64,000 bases of DNA from Lineus longissimus (taxonomy: Eukaryota; Nemertea; Pilidiophora; Heteronemertea; Lineidae), in NCBI RefSeq assembly GCF_910592395.1, contig NC_088318.1:8496349-8560348 (forward strand), written 5' to 3'. The translations under genes and the position numbers were made by a program. Numbering within the stretch: the first letter of the stretch is position 1; the number at the start of each line of letters is the position of its first letter. The notes under the pieces are model-generated. The model ran no database searches, was not told where the DNA came from, and saw only the letters and a list, made by a program, of their open reading frames with translations. Shown piece by piece: positions 31,979 through 44,484 of the stretch.

Positions 31979-34618
31979 CTAGAAGGTCTCTTCGTATTCT
32001 TCTGTGGTGAGGTCAATAGCTGTGTTAGCTAGTGCTGGTGATGAGACATCTCCAAATGTTAGCACCTGCTTAACATACACGTCTGGCGCGCGCTTTTCTA
32101 AGTCCCGCCATAAGAATCGATGGGTGTGTGCATCACGTACGGGATCAACTAGAATTTGGTGATACATTTTTGATACATCCCCTACGATGGCTACGTGGTT
32201 CTCTCGAAATCGTGTTAGCACCCCCAGAAGATTATTGAGCAAATCTGGTCCTTTCCGCAAATATTCGTTTAGTACATGTCCCTGATAACTCGCCGCTGAA
32301 TTGAAGACGATGCGACACGGAGTTGTCTTCTTTTCTGGACAGTATACTGCGTGATGACTAATGTAGTGTACAGGCCCTGTATGCGTTTGGATCTCCTCTT
32401 GAGTTAGTTTCCTTGCTGATCCCTTTTCCACAAGCGCTTTGATTTGTCCATCATACATTTTCCGATGCTCAGGGTTTCTCATCAATCGTTTTTCTGTGCT
32501 GACAAGTTTGGCCTTTGCTTGATTATAGTTGTCTGGTAACTCGGCAGGATCACGACGCCATGGTAGTGGTATCATCCAACGGTTCCCAACCTTTGTTGCG
32601 CTGTCCCGAATCATCGTTGCTTCCCTCTTCTCGATCAACCCAAGTGGCTTATCTTGACTCTTCTTAACACCTGCACAACACGGGTTCAATGCTACTCCCA
32701 TTTCTTCAGTAGACCAGAAAGTTGACATATCAACGGGTTTTAATAGAGAAACCTGATAAAGTCCATGTGTCATTCCATGGTTGACTGCCATCGCCCCAAA
32801 AATCACCGTCCCAAGAATTGAATGATGAATGGCAAATCTCCCCTGGACATCTGTGCTCCCACTGAAAAACTTTGCGTGGTCAATACCAATGAGAATATCG
32901 ACGGGGCCTGCTCCTCGATTTAGTAACGCTGAGTTGTTTTCGCACATATTCAAGCATTTTGGATCAACCGAAGCGATATCAGCACTTATCTTATCAATCG
33001 CGATGACTCTAATTGTATACTGAGATTTTCCATCGAGTGACTGCACCTGTAACTTGTGAACTTGTGTTTCGAGCAATTCCTCTTGACCCCCAACTTTGCT
33101 GATGTTTATGACTATGTTTTCACCACTTAAGCCTAAGGTGCGGGCGTAGTCGGAACGAATCAATGAAAGCTGTGACCCACTATCAAAAAGAAGAATGCCA
33201 CTTTTGCTTCCATTGGTTCTAGGATTAATACCATTAACTTTCAGAACAGGCAACAAATTACTACTACACATGCTGACGGAAGTGTTTGATGCAGCTCGGT
33301 CAAAAGGGGCACCATGCAGCAACGGATGGTGACTATAAGGACAACTTTCACTACCAGTGACAATTTCACAGCGTTTTCGACTGCGACACAGAGCCCTATG
33401 TATATTCAAGCAAAAGTAACACGCCCGAGCTTTCCTCACTACAGTCAATCGCCTTTCTAAGTTCATATCTTTAAAAGTTTGACAGTCTTCAGGCTTGTGC
33501 TGAACATCTTTATTGCAAACCCAGCAGTTCCAACTTGTACGTCTCGACGGCACCTGGCCGATTTCCGCTGGCTTTTGGTAGGTTGAATTGTCAACAAACG
33601 GCACCTCTGTCCCATGTTGTGATCGGGCCTGTGGTTGCGGTGATGTAACATCCTTATCGTCTGTCCCGACCAGGTTTACAGCATGTTTACTCTGTGAAGA
33701 ATGTACACTGCGAATTTCAGCACCAGCGACTTGTCGAATCCAAATCTCGCCTTTCATCCACTCAAGCAAGGTACTGATTGACGGTTGAATACCCTTGGTT
33801 TGTTGATGCGTGGCCCATTTCAAACGATCCGAGAATGGAAGCTTTTTCTCTATTAGTCCAATAGTAGTAGAATTGTCAATATCTGACGCACGTTTCAGTT
33901 CGTCTAGGGCGTTATAGATTTTCTTGACCAAGTGGTGCAATGCTACGAATTGAGACAATTCATTTGGCTGGACAGATTTGAATTTGTCCAAAGTTCCGAT
34001 TAACACATCCGATGCCAAACGCGGGTTGCCGTATTTATCGTCGATCGCCTCCCACGCAGATATATAGTCTTTCTCACCCTGTAACCAGTCCGCTGGCTCC
34101 TGGCTGAGGCAGGTTCGTAAGACGTAAAGTGCCTCCTGGGGTGCGTAGCGTCCGTCCACCAAGAACCGAAAATCACGTTTATAATCAAAATAGTCCAGAA
34201 TATTCCCACTGAACTTAGGCAACGGTGCCTTTTGAGTCCTGATACGGAGGTTATTGGATGATTTGCCCATTGTTGAAACTGTACCCCTTAAGTCGTCCAC
34301 TGATTTCAACTTATCTGCGTCATCTTCCTGAAGCTCGGTTTTATAATCGTTGATAGACCAGGATAGTTTATCGGATTTTTCAATGACGTCCTCAATCCAC
34401 GTATTTTCCCCATCTATCTTATCTAAGTCCAGTAACAGGAGATAATGCTCATGCACTTTATTTACTTTGGCCAAAGCTTCCTTGAATTTGTGTTCCGCCT
34501 CTATCACTTCGTTCAAAGGTCTACTGTGGTCAAGAATGTTTTTCACTGAAGTCATAGTGCGGGTTAGAACTGATTTTGCCACTGACCGTGCCTTCCTAGT
34601 TGCCTCCACGTCGCCCAT
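31979..34618 (-). pseudogene. BEL/Pao gag-protease-reverse transcriptase
   Basis: The open frame extends into the 5' LTR, but the first convincing Met is at 34618 (MGDVEATRKARSVAKS). An N-terminal helical gag region is followed by a DUF1759-like capsid part (APLPKFSGNILDYFDYKRDF, then LRTCLSQEPADWL). Next come Cys/His knuckles (NCWVCNKDVQHKPEDC and ACYFCLNIHRALC), the aspartic protease ILLFDSGSQLSLIRSDYA, and reverse transcriptase up to HVAIVGDVSKMYHQILV and LTFGDVSSPALANTAID. The frame ends at TAG 31979-31981. The YMDD block continues in the same frame beyond it, so this is a nonsense mutation and not the natural end. Confidence 0.85.
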
Positions 34619-34813
34619 GATTAACAGACGTGAAACTGACGATACCAAAGAACGTTTGGGCGTGGTTTTCCCGACAGCTCCTGATCGAACTCCTCCGGAA
34701 AGAACGGGCGTGATGGCCCCTGGTCGAGCCTCCTCCAGGACGAGCGAGCGTGATTTCCCCGACGGTGATTGCTGCGGGTCAGTTCTTTGTCCTTTCGGAT
34801 TTGTTTCAAATGG

Positions 34814-35286
34814 TGAAGACTCGGATACTCGGATGTTCAATATATAGTTTTATTTGAAACCTGAAACATATGGACTACATTTAGCACCGGACAGTAAATT
34901 AGACATGAATTACAAACAGTGACATACAAAAGTGGAAAAGAATAATTTTTGGTATTTTAAGAATATATGTAAAGAAGGAACCTACAAGACAGTAATACAA
35001 CGTGGAACTAAATGAAATGCATAAAAATAAATACTTACAAATCCGAAACTACCGAAACCGAAATGTGTGTTTATCCGGGACAAAGAACCTGCCCTTACTA
35101 TATGTATACTTCCAGACCAAGTGCAGTAAAAATTGTGAATGACAAAAAGGGCGTAAAAGAAGCCTAAAAGGTAAAATTAGCTCGTGACGTAAAAAGTGCC
35201 GCCAAAACCGAAGTGCGAAGTGCGCGAAATTTAAACCTGGTAAATAGAATATAAGAAAGTCCAAGATTCGCATTATCAGCGAAACA
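34814..35286 (-). repeat. 5' LTR of BEL/Pao element
   Basis: A 473-bp LTR. The left part matches the truncated copy at 30319. Its right edge is set by CA followed by CCAAC, which repeats the flank at 30314-30318. Promoter elements were not identified with confidence. Confidence 0.85.
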
Positions 35287-35291
35287 CCAAC

Positions 35292-36234
35292 TTTGGTGGA
35301 GAATTCGGTCATTTCTCCAGAGGCTGCTGGTAGTGCTATTGCTAATGCTAAGTGTGTAATCTAAAGAACCTTTTCTTGGCAATGGTATGATTTTTCTCTG
35401 AAAAATTAATACAAACTGCTACCTAGTTACTTAGTACATCATATTCTATACTGTGCATTCCTTGCTTCAATAAGGAACTGGTGATAACGATAAATGCCAA
35501 CGGCGGCGCGACAATCGATCGTACCTTCTGACATCATGACATCATTTTCTGGTCTGTTGACGTCACATGAGGTCAATCGCGCGAAACCATTGCATACATT
35601 TTTGCACAAGATTTCAACAACACAAAACGTGCCCAATAACTGGCATCGCGCATATTTTCCGCAAAATTATCTTACAAAATTGATAGCTCAGTAGATTTAA
35701 AGCAGGAACATGCAACCGTCGCCGAAATCAGTCGAAAATAAGCAATCATTTCTGGGCTCAGAAATAATATGATGCATTGGAAATGGAAAGTTTTGATATG
35801 ATCAATTGCAGTGCCACGTGGCGGATTACTCACGCCAGTCCCTCATTGTCCTTGTATCATATTTTTCGACATTTCTCTCCAATCACAGGCGCGGATAAAT
35901 ACTCCTTTCAAAATAGCGTAATCACGCACAATTCCACATCTCAAATTTCAGCCAATGACAGCAGATTTTACAAAATGTAAATGCACTGTTCATTTTCAAT
36001 AGTCACTGAATAGCTAAGACACATGTAAACCTGTTTTAATTCGCCAGACAACATCTCTCAGCTTCTCCCACAAATTTCCCCCATTCAGCTACTCCAACGT
36101 TAGTACCATGTGCACGCGGAAAACAATCTGACCAACTCCACTTTTTCAAGACAAACCACACCATCCCACAACTATTGCATGATCAACCCCTAACAATGAC
36201 AAGTTCTTCCTCAAACTCTCCCTTTCATATCGAC
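35292..36234. other. No recognised gene
   Basis: Only short frames without motifs are seen. The stretch ends at a family A right end (36235) immediately before the large Helentron. Confidence 0.45.
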
Positions 36235-36266
36235 AGGTGAGCACAATGGCCCTGGCCATTTCATTT
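36235..36266 (+). repeat. Right end of Helentron-like family A
   Basis: AGGTGAGCACAATGGCCCTG then GCCATTTCATTTA, as at 14441. It lies 66 bases before the left end of the large Helentron. Confidence 0.75.
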
Positions 36267-36331
36267 AGTGTGGGTTTAAAAAAACAAATGCAACAACTCC
36301 AGTCTATTCAAACGTTTCGTATAATTGGTAC

Positions 36332-36362
36332 TTTTTAGCTCAGCTGACAAAGTCAGCAGAGC
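36332..36362 (+). repeat. Helentron left terminus with hairpin
   Basis: TTTTTAGCTCAGCTGACAAA followed by GTCAGCAGAGC. GCTGAC/GTCAGC forms a stem. The same terminus is at 60509 and, degraded, at 9217. Confidence 0.75.
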
Positions 36363-39300
36363 TTTTGTAATAGCTATTCGTTTGGTGTCTGTCCATCCTC
36401 TGTGGACAAAATTGGGCATTTTGTAACCGTAAGACCTAGGCACTTCAACTTTGGGCAAATAGGAACACTGGACGAGATATGCTGCTGAAAGAAAATTCAG
36501 CGCGATTCGACTCTAATTCAGCTCACTAGGGGGCAAACAGCGTAAGTCACAAAACAATTTTTGCTCGCTTTATTCCAACAGGTGGAGGCTTGAATTAAAG
36601 TTGAAGAGGTCTGCACGATACAGAGGCTGTAATATAAAATGGATTAGTTTCGATTTTGATCACCAGTTGGCGGTAGTGAGCAAAATTGTAGTTTGACCTC
36701 GTATGACCTCGGTTTAAATTTCCCGCCCCGAACTAGCCCCGAACTGACATACATTTGCGTCCCTGCTAGAATTTGCCGCCATTATTGCCGAGTGTCAGTG
36801 TGCTGGATTTGGGCCAACGCAGTGTATAGTGTACGGTGATTTTCCAACATGGAAGCTTGGTAGTGGCAGAGGATTTGGCTGGAAATCTTGCACTGTAGGA
36901 GAGTGTGCTTGCCCGCTAACCCGTATGATGAAGAAAATGGCGGCTTTTTCATTTCGACCGGATTGAAAAGGTAAGTGAAAAATTTTATAATTTTAACGGT
37001 TTGTGAATTAAATTTTTGGTATGAAACTTCATGTGTTTATTTACAAGGACCCTTAGAATGTGTTTGCATGGCTATATAACGACGGACCCAAGCGAATTTG
37101 TTAAAAACAACCTTCGAATTGAGTCGAGTTACTGTTAGAAATATTGAAGCGACGGATTTTATGAATCGCGGTCCCGGCTGACGCTATTCAACATTTTATC
37201 TGCAACATTCCATTTTGGCAGCCAGACGACAAAGGCGTCGTCACTGTCAACTCAATACGCAATGTTTGTTCCAATCAACGCTTGCAATCAATGTTATTCA
37301 TTAGTATTGATTCGCCTACGAGAGATTTTCTTGATACATGTCGCATTTACTGCAATATTCAATGAAAAGCACCTGAAATTCACGCCTTTTTTGCACTCGC
37401 GACTTTGAGGCACTCTACCAAAAAAACCGTACGGTTAATGTACAAACGGGGCTCTTGAGCCAGTGACGTAAGACCTGGTTTAATTTCTAAACCAATCAGA
37501 CACTAGAAAAGTTGAGATAAATACAGTCTATTAGGGGCTCCAAATGAATTAATGTAATGCGGTGATGTGATTGGCTCAGCGCTAGATCGATGACGTCACA
37601 CGAGTACCCGCAAAACTACTAGCCAATGAGGCGCAACCTGAACACGTGCACAGCAGCAAGGTTGGTTTTAAGCATGCGTGAATAATCTGATGAGGTGAAC
37701 TGGGTCAAAAGAATGAAAGCTGTGTAAACCATTAGCTGAAACAGTCGTGTTCAAACACTGGTAAAGTCAAAATCATGATCAGAGAACGACATCAGTGTAT
37801 TTTAGACCCGTAAACTAATTGGCGCGCATAAAAAAGCACGTGGAAATATATTCGCGCCAAACATGCTAAACATCCGCATAACCTTGCGCACATACTTTGC
37901 AAAGGCGCCGATAATGTTGCCGTTTATGGCTTGCATGTCCTTAATTTTCTCGGCGATGTAACTTGAAAAATCGATCATGGTTGCGGCATTTGCTGAAATG
38001 GGGCATACATCTACATGCATGATGGCCGCTGTCGATGATTTGTGATCGTACCCTGGTACATGTGAAAATGCTAAGATCACGTGGTCGTCTGTACTATAGT
38101 ACAACACTAACAGTACATAATATACAGGCCAAATTGATTTTTGAGTTGAGCATTGGTTATATTTGGTACATTGGTTAGGCTATATCTGGTACACACGAGA
38201 CTACCTTGAAGTATGTAGTATCCAAATTCAGATATTCATATCCAAATTCAGAGGGTTATTTTAAACCGTGAGATGCACAGTGCGAAATTGTAAGATGCCA
38301 ACCTCGGTGAGAGTACCATCTGCCCACATGAAGTATTGCAAATATGGAACCTGAAAAGGCAAACATTCATGAGACCGAGGTCACATTCGGGAGCTCTCCT
38401 TATTTGGATGATTCCATTCTAATAATACTCTAACATGTCAAATGTGCTATGCTTCGCTCTGTACTTCGACCTGATGAATAGCTGTTTGGAGTATGGTCAG
38501 ACTTTACGACCTACATGTAGTTATTTTAGGCGAAACGAGACAGTCAGTGCGTGCAATGCCCTTTGTCAGTCAATCGCTTTCTGTATGGTGGTGACCTACA
38601 TGTATGCACTACTATGTGTACTGTAGAAATAGTTGATGGGATAACTTCTCAACTTGTCGTGAGTTTGAACAGTTGGGTAAATTTGTGGAGTAAAAACCAA
38701 AAGACGCAGACCCGCGAGACGTGCCGTGTGGTCAATTCCACATTTTCGCATACACAAGCAGAAGAAGTCACTCATTAATTATGTCTGCCACAGCAATTGT
38801 TTTGATTGTTTGTTATGTGATTTTCAGATTTACCTCAGGACGAAAATTACAATTTCCAAATCTGCATTCACCTATGCAATATCAATCATGTATTAAAACT
38901 TGTTGTCAATATTCTCTTTCAACCAACTCTACAGGGCAAGCTATAAACAGAGATTCATTAGAGAAGAAACGCCTTGCATGTGACAACAATAACTCCCTGT
39001 CAGTGTCATGCCTGTAGAGAATAAATGGTCTTGTTTTTTGCAGGGTTGATTATCCACCAGTCTTGACAATTTGGTCGTCAACAGCTGTAAGGCATATTCC
39101 ACTTACTGTTTGCCACTGTAATTGACAAAGCGTGAGTTGTACTATTACTACACTCACTGCTCCCAAGTGTGAGGCGTGTATCACTCACATTTGGTCAACT
39201 TCAAATTTCAGCACGAGGCGTATTACACTCGTTGCTGCAAAATCCTTTAAAAATTACCAAACCACATCAACTACCAACAACATTATTATAAACTCAATTG

Positions 39301-39390
39301 TAAAAACAAAACTGAAATTAAATGAAACTAAACCGCAGAAAAAAAATTACTGCAAAATCTGTACTCAGGTGTGATTTGTGCAGCAGAGAA
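36363..39390 (+). other. Helentron 5' region without recognised gene
   Basis: The first ~350 bases are the family B interior shared with non-autonomous copies. A minus-strand frame at 38107-37802 (101 codons, reads ATMIDFSSYIAEKIKDMQAI) has reasonable composition but no recognised motif and no clear gene context; it could be an exon of an unknown gene or chance. The rest is AT-rich with short frames only. Confidence 0.4.
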
Positions 39391-39499
39391 AATGGGCATT
39401 GACCTTGCACAGTATCGTTCAATTATAGGCCGGTTTGTTTCAAAAGGAAGCCGAAAAAGTGCTCAGATTCAGAAAAATGAATGTGGTTGTCATAAATGA

Positions 39500-41641
39500 A
39501 TGTGGTATTTCAACTCACTGTGGTTAGTTTGCATCCATGTGCACAATTTGAAAGAAAGTTTTCACAAACAAGGTGGCAAATTAAATCATGGAAGTAATCC
39601 AAATTCACAGTCTGAAAAATGGTTAAGAAGAATAGTGGCTAATTATAAAACGAAGACTTCTAAGAAACTTTGTGACAAAACACTTAATCAAACAAGGTCA
39701 TCAGTTGATGCTGGCGTCAAAAGTATTGATACAATTGGATTGTTTCAGTACAAACATGTATTCTTTCACTTGTCATTACTACTGTTTTCTATTCTGGCTA
39801 TCAGTATGTTGTACTTGTTCGACATTCTGATATTAAGTAATGACATTGAAACAAATCCGGGTCCAAGTAATCATGTTCTAGGTTCTTTGATTAAGAAGTC
39901 AGTTCAAGGTTCCTATCACCAAGGCAATGAACGGTTCTCAGACTCTTCCATAGGTAGACAGTGTATTACTAATGCTGCATCCTCTCTTTTATATTCTCTC
40001 ATAGTTTCCCCAGCACACTGGCAATCCCAAGATCTTGATGACATTTTAAATGAAGGAGATTCATGGTACAAAGAAATCAAGTTAACTAAATCAACTTTCA
40101 ATTACTTAGCCATTGATGAATTGCCTGCTTACCGTTCTTGTTTCAGTGAAAATTTCCGAATACAGCCTGTTGGACCATCATATAATTATACATTTGATTT
40201 TGATGAAAATTCCCAGGTTTTCTCGTCAGAACAATTCCTCTTAAACCTCTCATCAGAATATTGTGCCATTTTGATAGTTGCATCTCAAGCCTTCGCTGTT
40301 ATTCGCATGCATGACACTTATTATTTATTTGATTCACATAGTAGAGACAAATTTGGTAAGGCAATGCCTGATGGGTATTCAATTCTACTTTCATTCTCAG
40401 ATTTAGAACAATTTAACACCTATTTAAAACAACATCTTGCACAATTTCAAAAGAAGATATTTGAGGCAACATTTTTCAAATTACAAATTGTCTCAAAAAG
40501 AACTTTAAAACGTCATGTTGCAAGCTCACCCACTGCAGAATCAGCAACTAACATATTAATGGCCAAATACTTCAGTGACCAGGCTAAACAAGAAAAACGA
40601 AGGCATGCTAAGAAATTGTACATGCAGTCAAAGAGAACCATTGAAACATTTCGCCACAATGAACAAGAACAACAAAAACAATATCAAAGAAAAATCAAAT
40701 TAGATGAATCTACACATAACAAAATTTTACAAGCCAAAAACACACTTCACAAGAAGAAAGCCAGACAAGATGTTTCTAAACGAACGCAAATGCAACTCAA
40801 TGAGAAAGTTTCAAAGCAGAAAGCACGAATTAATCAATGTACTAAGGTCATTGAAAATCAAAGAGAGATGGATAGAAAGAAAAGAAAGCGCGAGGATGAT
40901 TCTTACAGAGCTAAACAAAATGAGCGCAAAAGATTCAGATACATGGAACAGAAATGTTGTCAACATACAAATCAAACCTTACCAACTTGTAATCAGGAAC
41001 CATTTTATCAAACCCAGCCAACTTTTCAGAATGTACATCAAGTGCCAAATAAAATAACTTCATATCAGAAAAGCAAATATGGTGCAACATTGGAACAAAA
41101 CATTGATATCTTCTTCAAATTAACTGCTAATGGTCCTATATATATCTGCGCCTGCTGTGACCAAACATGGTTCAAGCATTCCATGACATCCAAGGATTCA
41201 TGGCCTAAAGATTTCAATTCTCATTTCGTTCAAAGTCTATTGACAGAAAAAACATCTGTAGATGGCAAACAGTGGCTTTGTATTACATGCACAGAATCTT
41301 TAAAATGTGGTAAAGTTCCTAAACTTGCTGTAGCCAATGGGATGAAATTCCCAGCCATTCCGCCTGAACTCATTAATCTTTTTCAACTGGAGGAGAGATT
41401 AATTTCTTTGAGAATACCATTCATGCAAATACGGCAGTTGCCAAGAGGCTCACAGTTATCAATCAAAGGATCAGTAGTCAATGTCCCAACAGATGTTGAA
41501 GGTACAGTCAATTCACTTCCAAGAACACTTGATAAAACATGCACAATTCCAATAAAATTAAAAAGAAAACTATCCTATTCACATGCTGTGGCAACACAAA
41601 TGTACGCCCTGCTGTCATCATTATTGCATTGCACTATTTGA
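39500..41641 (+). CDS. Helentron N-terminal frame: 2A, protease, zinc motifs
   Basis: A 713-codon open frame. Residues about 85-113 are hydrophobic (FFHLSLLLFSILAISMLYLF) and lead into the 2A-like core at about 115-122. The cysteine-protease-like domain follows: GRQCITNAASSLLYS with Cys at about 155, then AILIVASQAFAVIRMHDTYY and LFDSHSRDKFG with His at about 280. Cys-near-N-terminus followed by a D-S-H/D-P-H block resembles herpesvirus-tegument-type deubiquitinase folds (peptidase C76-like); the assignment is by pattern only. Residues about 350-500 are very Lys/Gln/Arg-rich and probably helical. Two CxxC motifs follow at about 550-600. The last ~14 codons after ATQM are frameshifted out of the family reading. 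Confidence 0.8.
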   Translation: MWYFNSLWLVCIHVHNLKESFHKQGGKLNHGSNPNSQSEKWLRRIVANYKTKTSKKLCDKTLNQTRSSVDAGVKSIDTIGLFQYKHVFFHLSLLLFSILAISMLYLFDILILSNDIETNPGPSNHVLGSLIKKSVQGSYHQGNERFSDSSIGRQCITNAASSLLYSLIVSPAHWQSQDLDDILNEGDSWYKEIKLTKSTFNYLAIDELPAYRSCFSENFRIQPVGPSYNYTFDFDENSQVFSSEQFLLNLSSEYCAILIVASQAFAVIRMHDTYYLFDSHSRDKFGKAMPDGYSILLSFSDLEQFNTYLKQHLAQFQKKIFEATFFKLQIVSKRTLKRHVASSPTAESATNILMAKYFSDQAKQEKRRHAKKLYMQSKRTIETFRHNEQEQQKQYQRKIKLDESTHNKILQAKNTLHKKKARQDVSKRTQMQLNEKVSKQKARINQCTKVIENQREMDRKKRKREDDSYRAKQNERKRFRYMEQKCCQHTNQTLPTCNQEPFYQTQPTFQNVHQVPNKITSYQKSKYGATLEQNIDIFFKLTANGPIYICACCDQTWFKHSMTSKDSWPKDFNSHFVQSLLTEKTSVDGKQWLCITCTESLKCGKVPKLAVANGMKFPAIPPELINLFQLEERLISLRIPFMQIRQLPRGSQLSIKGSVVNVPTDVEGTVNSLPRTLDKTCTIPIKLKRKLSYSHAVATQMYALLSSLLHCTI
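39842..39865 (+). other. 2A-like ribosome-skipping motif
   Basis: The codons read DIETNPGP after LFDILILSN, matching D-[VI]-E-x-N-P-G-P with the usual preceding hydrophobic stretch. In 2A peptides the bond between Gly and Pro is skipped during translation, which would separate the hydrophobic leader from the protease-Rep polyprotein. 2A-like motifs are known from viruses and some invertebrate retrotransposons. Activity here is predicted only. Confidence 0.85.
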
Positions 41642-44481
41642 TGAACAACAGTGATTTATATAAAAATGCCAATTTAACAATCAATGAAAATTGGCTTGAA
41701 AGTTACCCTGTTGAAGTTGTTGAAGATGAAACATCAATATGTGATGCTAATAATCCAGACACCTCAATTGATGTGGACACCCTTATTAAAGAATTTGAAG
41801 AAGCTGAAAAATATAACCCTGATGATCATTTTGAAGAAATCTCCGATGATCCAGCAGGCAATCTTGATACTTTACTAGATGAACCTGAAATATCAAACTC
41901 TCATGTTTATTCATTTGCACCAGGTGAAAATCAGAGGCCACTTGGTCTGTTCCAAGATAAAGATTCTGAATATCTCTGCTTCCCTTCTTTATTTATTGGG
42001 CAGAGACGCCCAGATAATGAAGATCGTAAAGTTCCGGTTCATTATAGTGACATATGTAAATGGGAGCTCAGAGCTGCAGATAGGCGAGTGGCTAAATCAG
42101 TGCCAAATCTGTTTTACAAAATGAAAAAGTTGCAAATCAAGCAAATTTCCAATAAAGTTCAAATAGCAATGCGTAGATGCAAAACGCAAGGTAAAACATA
42201 TCTTGCCAGTGATTTACTGAATGCTACTGCTGTAAATGAGATTACTAGATTAGATGAAGGATACCGCATATTCAGAACTATAAGAAGCTCACCACCATAC
42301 TTTGAAGCTAAGAAAAAAGACCTCTTTGCAATGATAAGACAATTGGGTTTACCCACATGGTTTATATCTCTGTCTGCTGCTGAAACTAGATGGGTTGATC
42401 TTCTTCGTACACTAGGCACTCTCTTAGATAACAAGACCTATTCTGATGATGATATACATAATTTCAACTGGGCAAAAAAATGTGACTTAATCAAAGCAGA
42501 TTCTGTTACTTGTGGCAGGTTCTTTGATCATCGAATTCATACTTTTCTGCACACAGTATTATTAAGTCCTCATAATCCAATTGGCAAAGTAGCAGATTAT
42601 TTTTAGCGTGTGGAAATGCAACAAAGAGGAAGTGCTCATATTCATATGCCGATGTGGGTTAACAATGCCCCACAATTAGATAAAAATACAGACGAAGATT
42701 TGGTTGCATTTATAGACCAGTACGTATCTTGCTCATTGTTAAATACTGATTCATCTTTCATTGAGCTGCAAATACACAAACACAGTATGACTTGTCGAAA
42801 GAACGGAAAAGCAATCTGTCGTTTCAATTTTCCTCTGCCACCAATGCCTGCTACAATGATTTTGCGCCCATTTGAAGTAGAACCACAGGACATTGATAAC
42901 CATAAAGCAAATTACACAAAAATTATCATCAAATTAAATACATTGGAAGATGCCTCCAATATGTCTTTCAATCAATTCCTACAGGAGTTAGAATTGTCCG
43001 AAAATGACTACTGTTCTGCTCTAAGGACATCAATCAATGGGCCTAAAATCTTTCTAAAGCGAGAACCATCAGAAATTAGAGTAAATGCCTACATGAAAGA
43101 ATCGGTAAATGTTTGGAAAGCCAATCATGACATACAATTTGTGCTTGATGCATTTGCCTGTGCAACATATATAGTATCTTACGTCAGCAAATCAGCTCGT
43201 GGCATGAGTAATTTATTACACAATGCTTGTAAAGAGGCTAAAAATTGCAATAGCAATTTGCGACAACAAGTGAGACAGATTGGAAACAAATTTCTCAATG
43301 CTTGTGAAATATCTGCTCAAGAAGCTGCCTATCTAGTCCTACAGTCTCCTTTAACAAAAGCAACACGCGATGTCATATTCTTACCAACAGCTCCTCTTGA
43401 TGATCGTACCTTTCTCATAAAGAGTACTGCCGAATTAGAAAAACTTCCTCCTAACTCAACAGACATTAAAGTTGGTAACATAATAACAAGATATAGTAAA
43501 CGACCTAAACAGTTAGAAACTTGGTGTCTGGCCGACTATGCCTCAAAACTTAACATCTCGTATCCCAAGGAAAGTACCGTTGACCCTTTTCAAGATAATT
43601 TAGATGATGAAGATGAACACATACTTCATGAAACGCAGACTCACACTGTACCAACTAATGACAGTGTAAACTTCACTACAAATAATGGCGTTACCTATAA
43701 ATCAAAATTGAACCGAAGAGTATTAAGATATGTTAGATACAATAAAAACACGGATCCTGAAAACTGTTATAGAGAAAGACTCCTTCTGTTTTGGCCCTGG
43801 AGAGATGAAGCTAAGGATTTACTTGGTGGTCATGAGACATTTTTCGCTCATTATCATGCAGAGCAATCAAGTGTTGATGCTAAACGACTTGTATATGAAC
43901 ATATGGCAGACATAATAGATGAAGCTGCTAAGAGAGCTAACACAGAATCTCTGTCGAATGGTGACATTGCTCCAAGTAATATGCAAATGGAAGCTGAAGA
44001 TGCCACTCAAACCATTCATGATTCGGAAGACTTGGCTTTCTTCAATCCAGCCAACAGTCAAGAAATGAGAACTTATGACATAGGAGTTGATATTGGCCTG
44101 CATCCGCAAAAAGAATCACACCATTTTGATAAATTACCTGATAGATTACCTGATGGAGAATATAACCACCTTGTTAGAAAATTAAACGAAAAACAACGAA
44201 CCATATTCAAACATGTACTGAAACACATTAAGACATCATCAGAACGTTTACACTTATTTGTCACAGGAGGAGCTGGTGTCGGCAAAAGTGTTACTATTAC
44301 AGCAATTCACCAAGGTTTACTCCGTTGTTTATCAACACATGCTGGCGACAATCCTGAAGACTGCCGCATACTTCTAACTGCTCCAACTGGAACAGCTGCA
44401 TTCAACATAAAGGGTACAACACTTCACACTGCTTTCCACATTTTACCAAATCAAGGCTTGAAGTATACTAAACTGCCATAA
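41539..44481 (+). pseudogene. Helentron HUH Rep and helicase N-part
   Basis: One frame with a stop at 42604-42606. Before it is the Helitron-like N-terminal domain (RRVAKSVPNLFYKMKKLQIK, then YRIFRTIRSSPPYFEAKKKD, GLPTWFISLSAAETRW). Directly after the stop comes VEMQQRGSAHIHMPMW with the HUH motif His-Ile-His at 42637-42645. The two-tyrosine motif ATYIVSYVSK lies at 43162-43191 (Tyr codons 43168 and 43180). The helicase starts around 44160 (KLNEKQRTIFKHVL) with Walker A GGAGVGKS at 44266-44289 and LLTAPTGTAAFNIKG. The TAA at 44479 interrupts before motif II. Rep nicks and joins DNA at the element ends via the tyrosines. Confidence 0.9.
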
Positions 44482-44484
44482 AAT

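Larger units (their letters stand above)
30319..35286 (-). mobile_element. BEL/Pao LTR retrotransposon, defective
   Basis: The element lies on the minus strand. The 5' LTR is 34814-35286 (473 bp; reads TGTTTCGC to CTTCA on the minus strand). The 3' LTR copy at 30319-30532 is only its last ~214 bp. CCAAC flanks both outer edges (30314-30318 and 35287-35291), a 5-bp target duplication. The gag-pol order of gag, zinc knuckles, DSG protease, YMDD reverse transcriptase, RNase H and integrase zinc region is BEL/Pao type. The integrase core and the first half of the 3' LTR are deleted together. The coding region carries one in-frame stop and two frameshifts. Confidence 0.9.

Noticed and set aside
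35292-35400. Alternative BEL LTR boundary further right
   Set aside because: Only the edge at 35286 gives a CA end followed by CCAAC, which matches the other flank.
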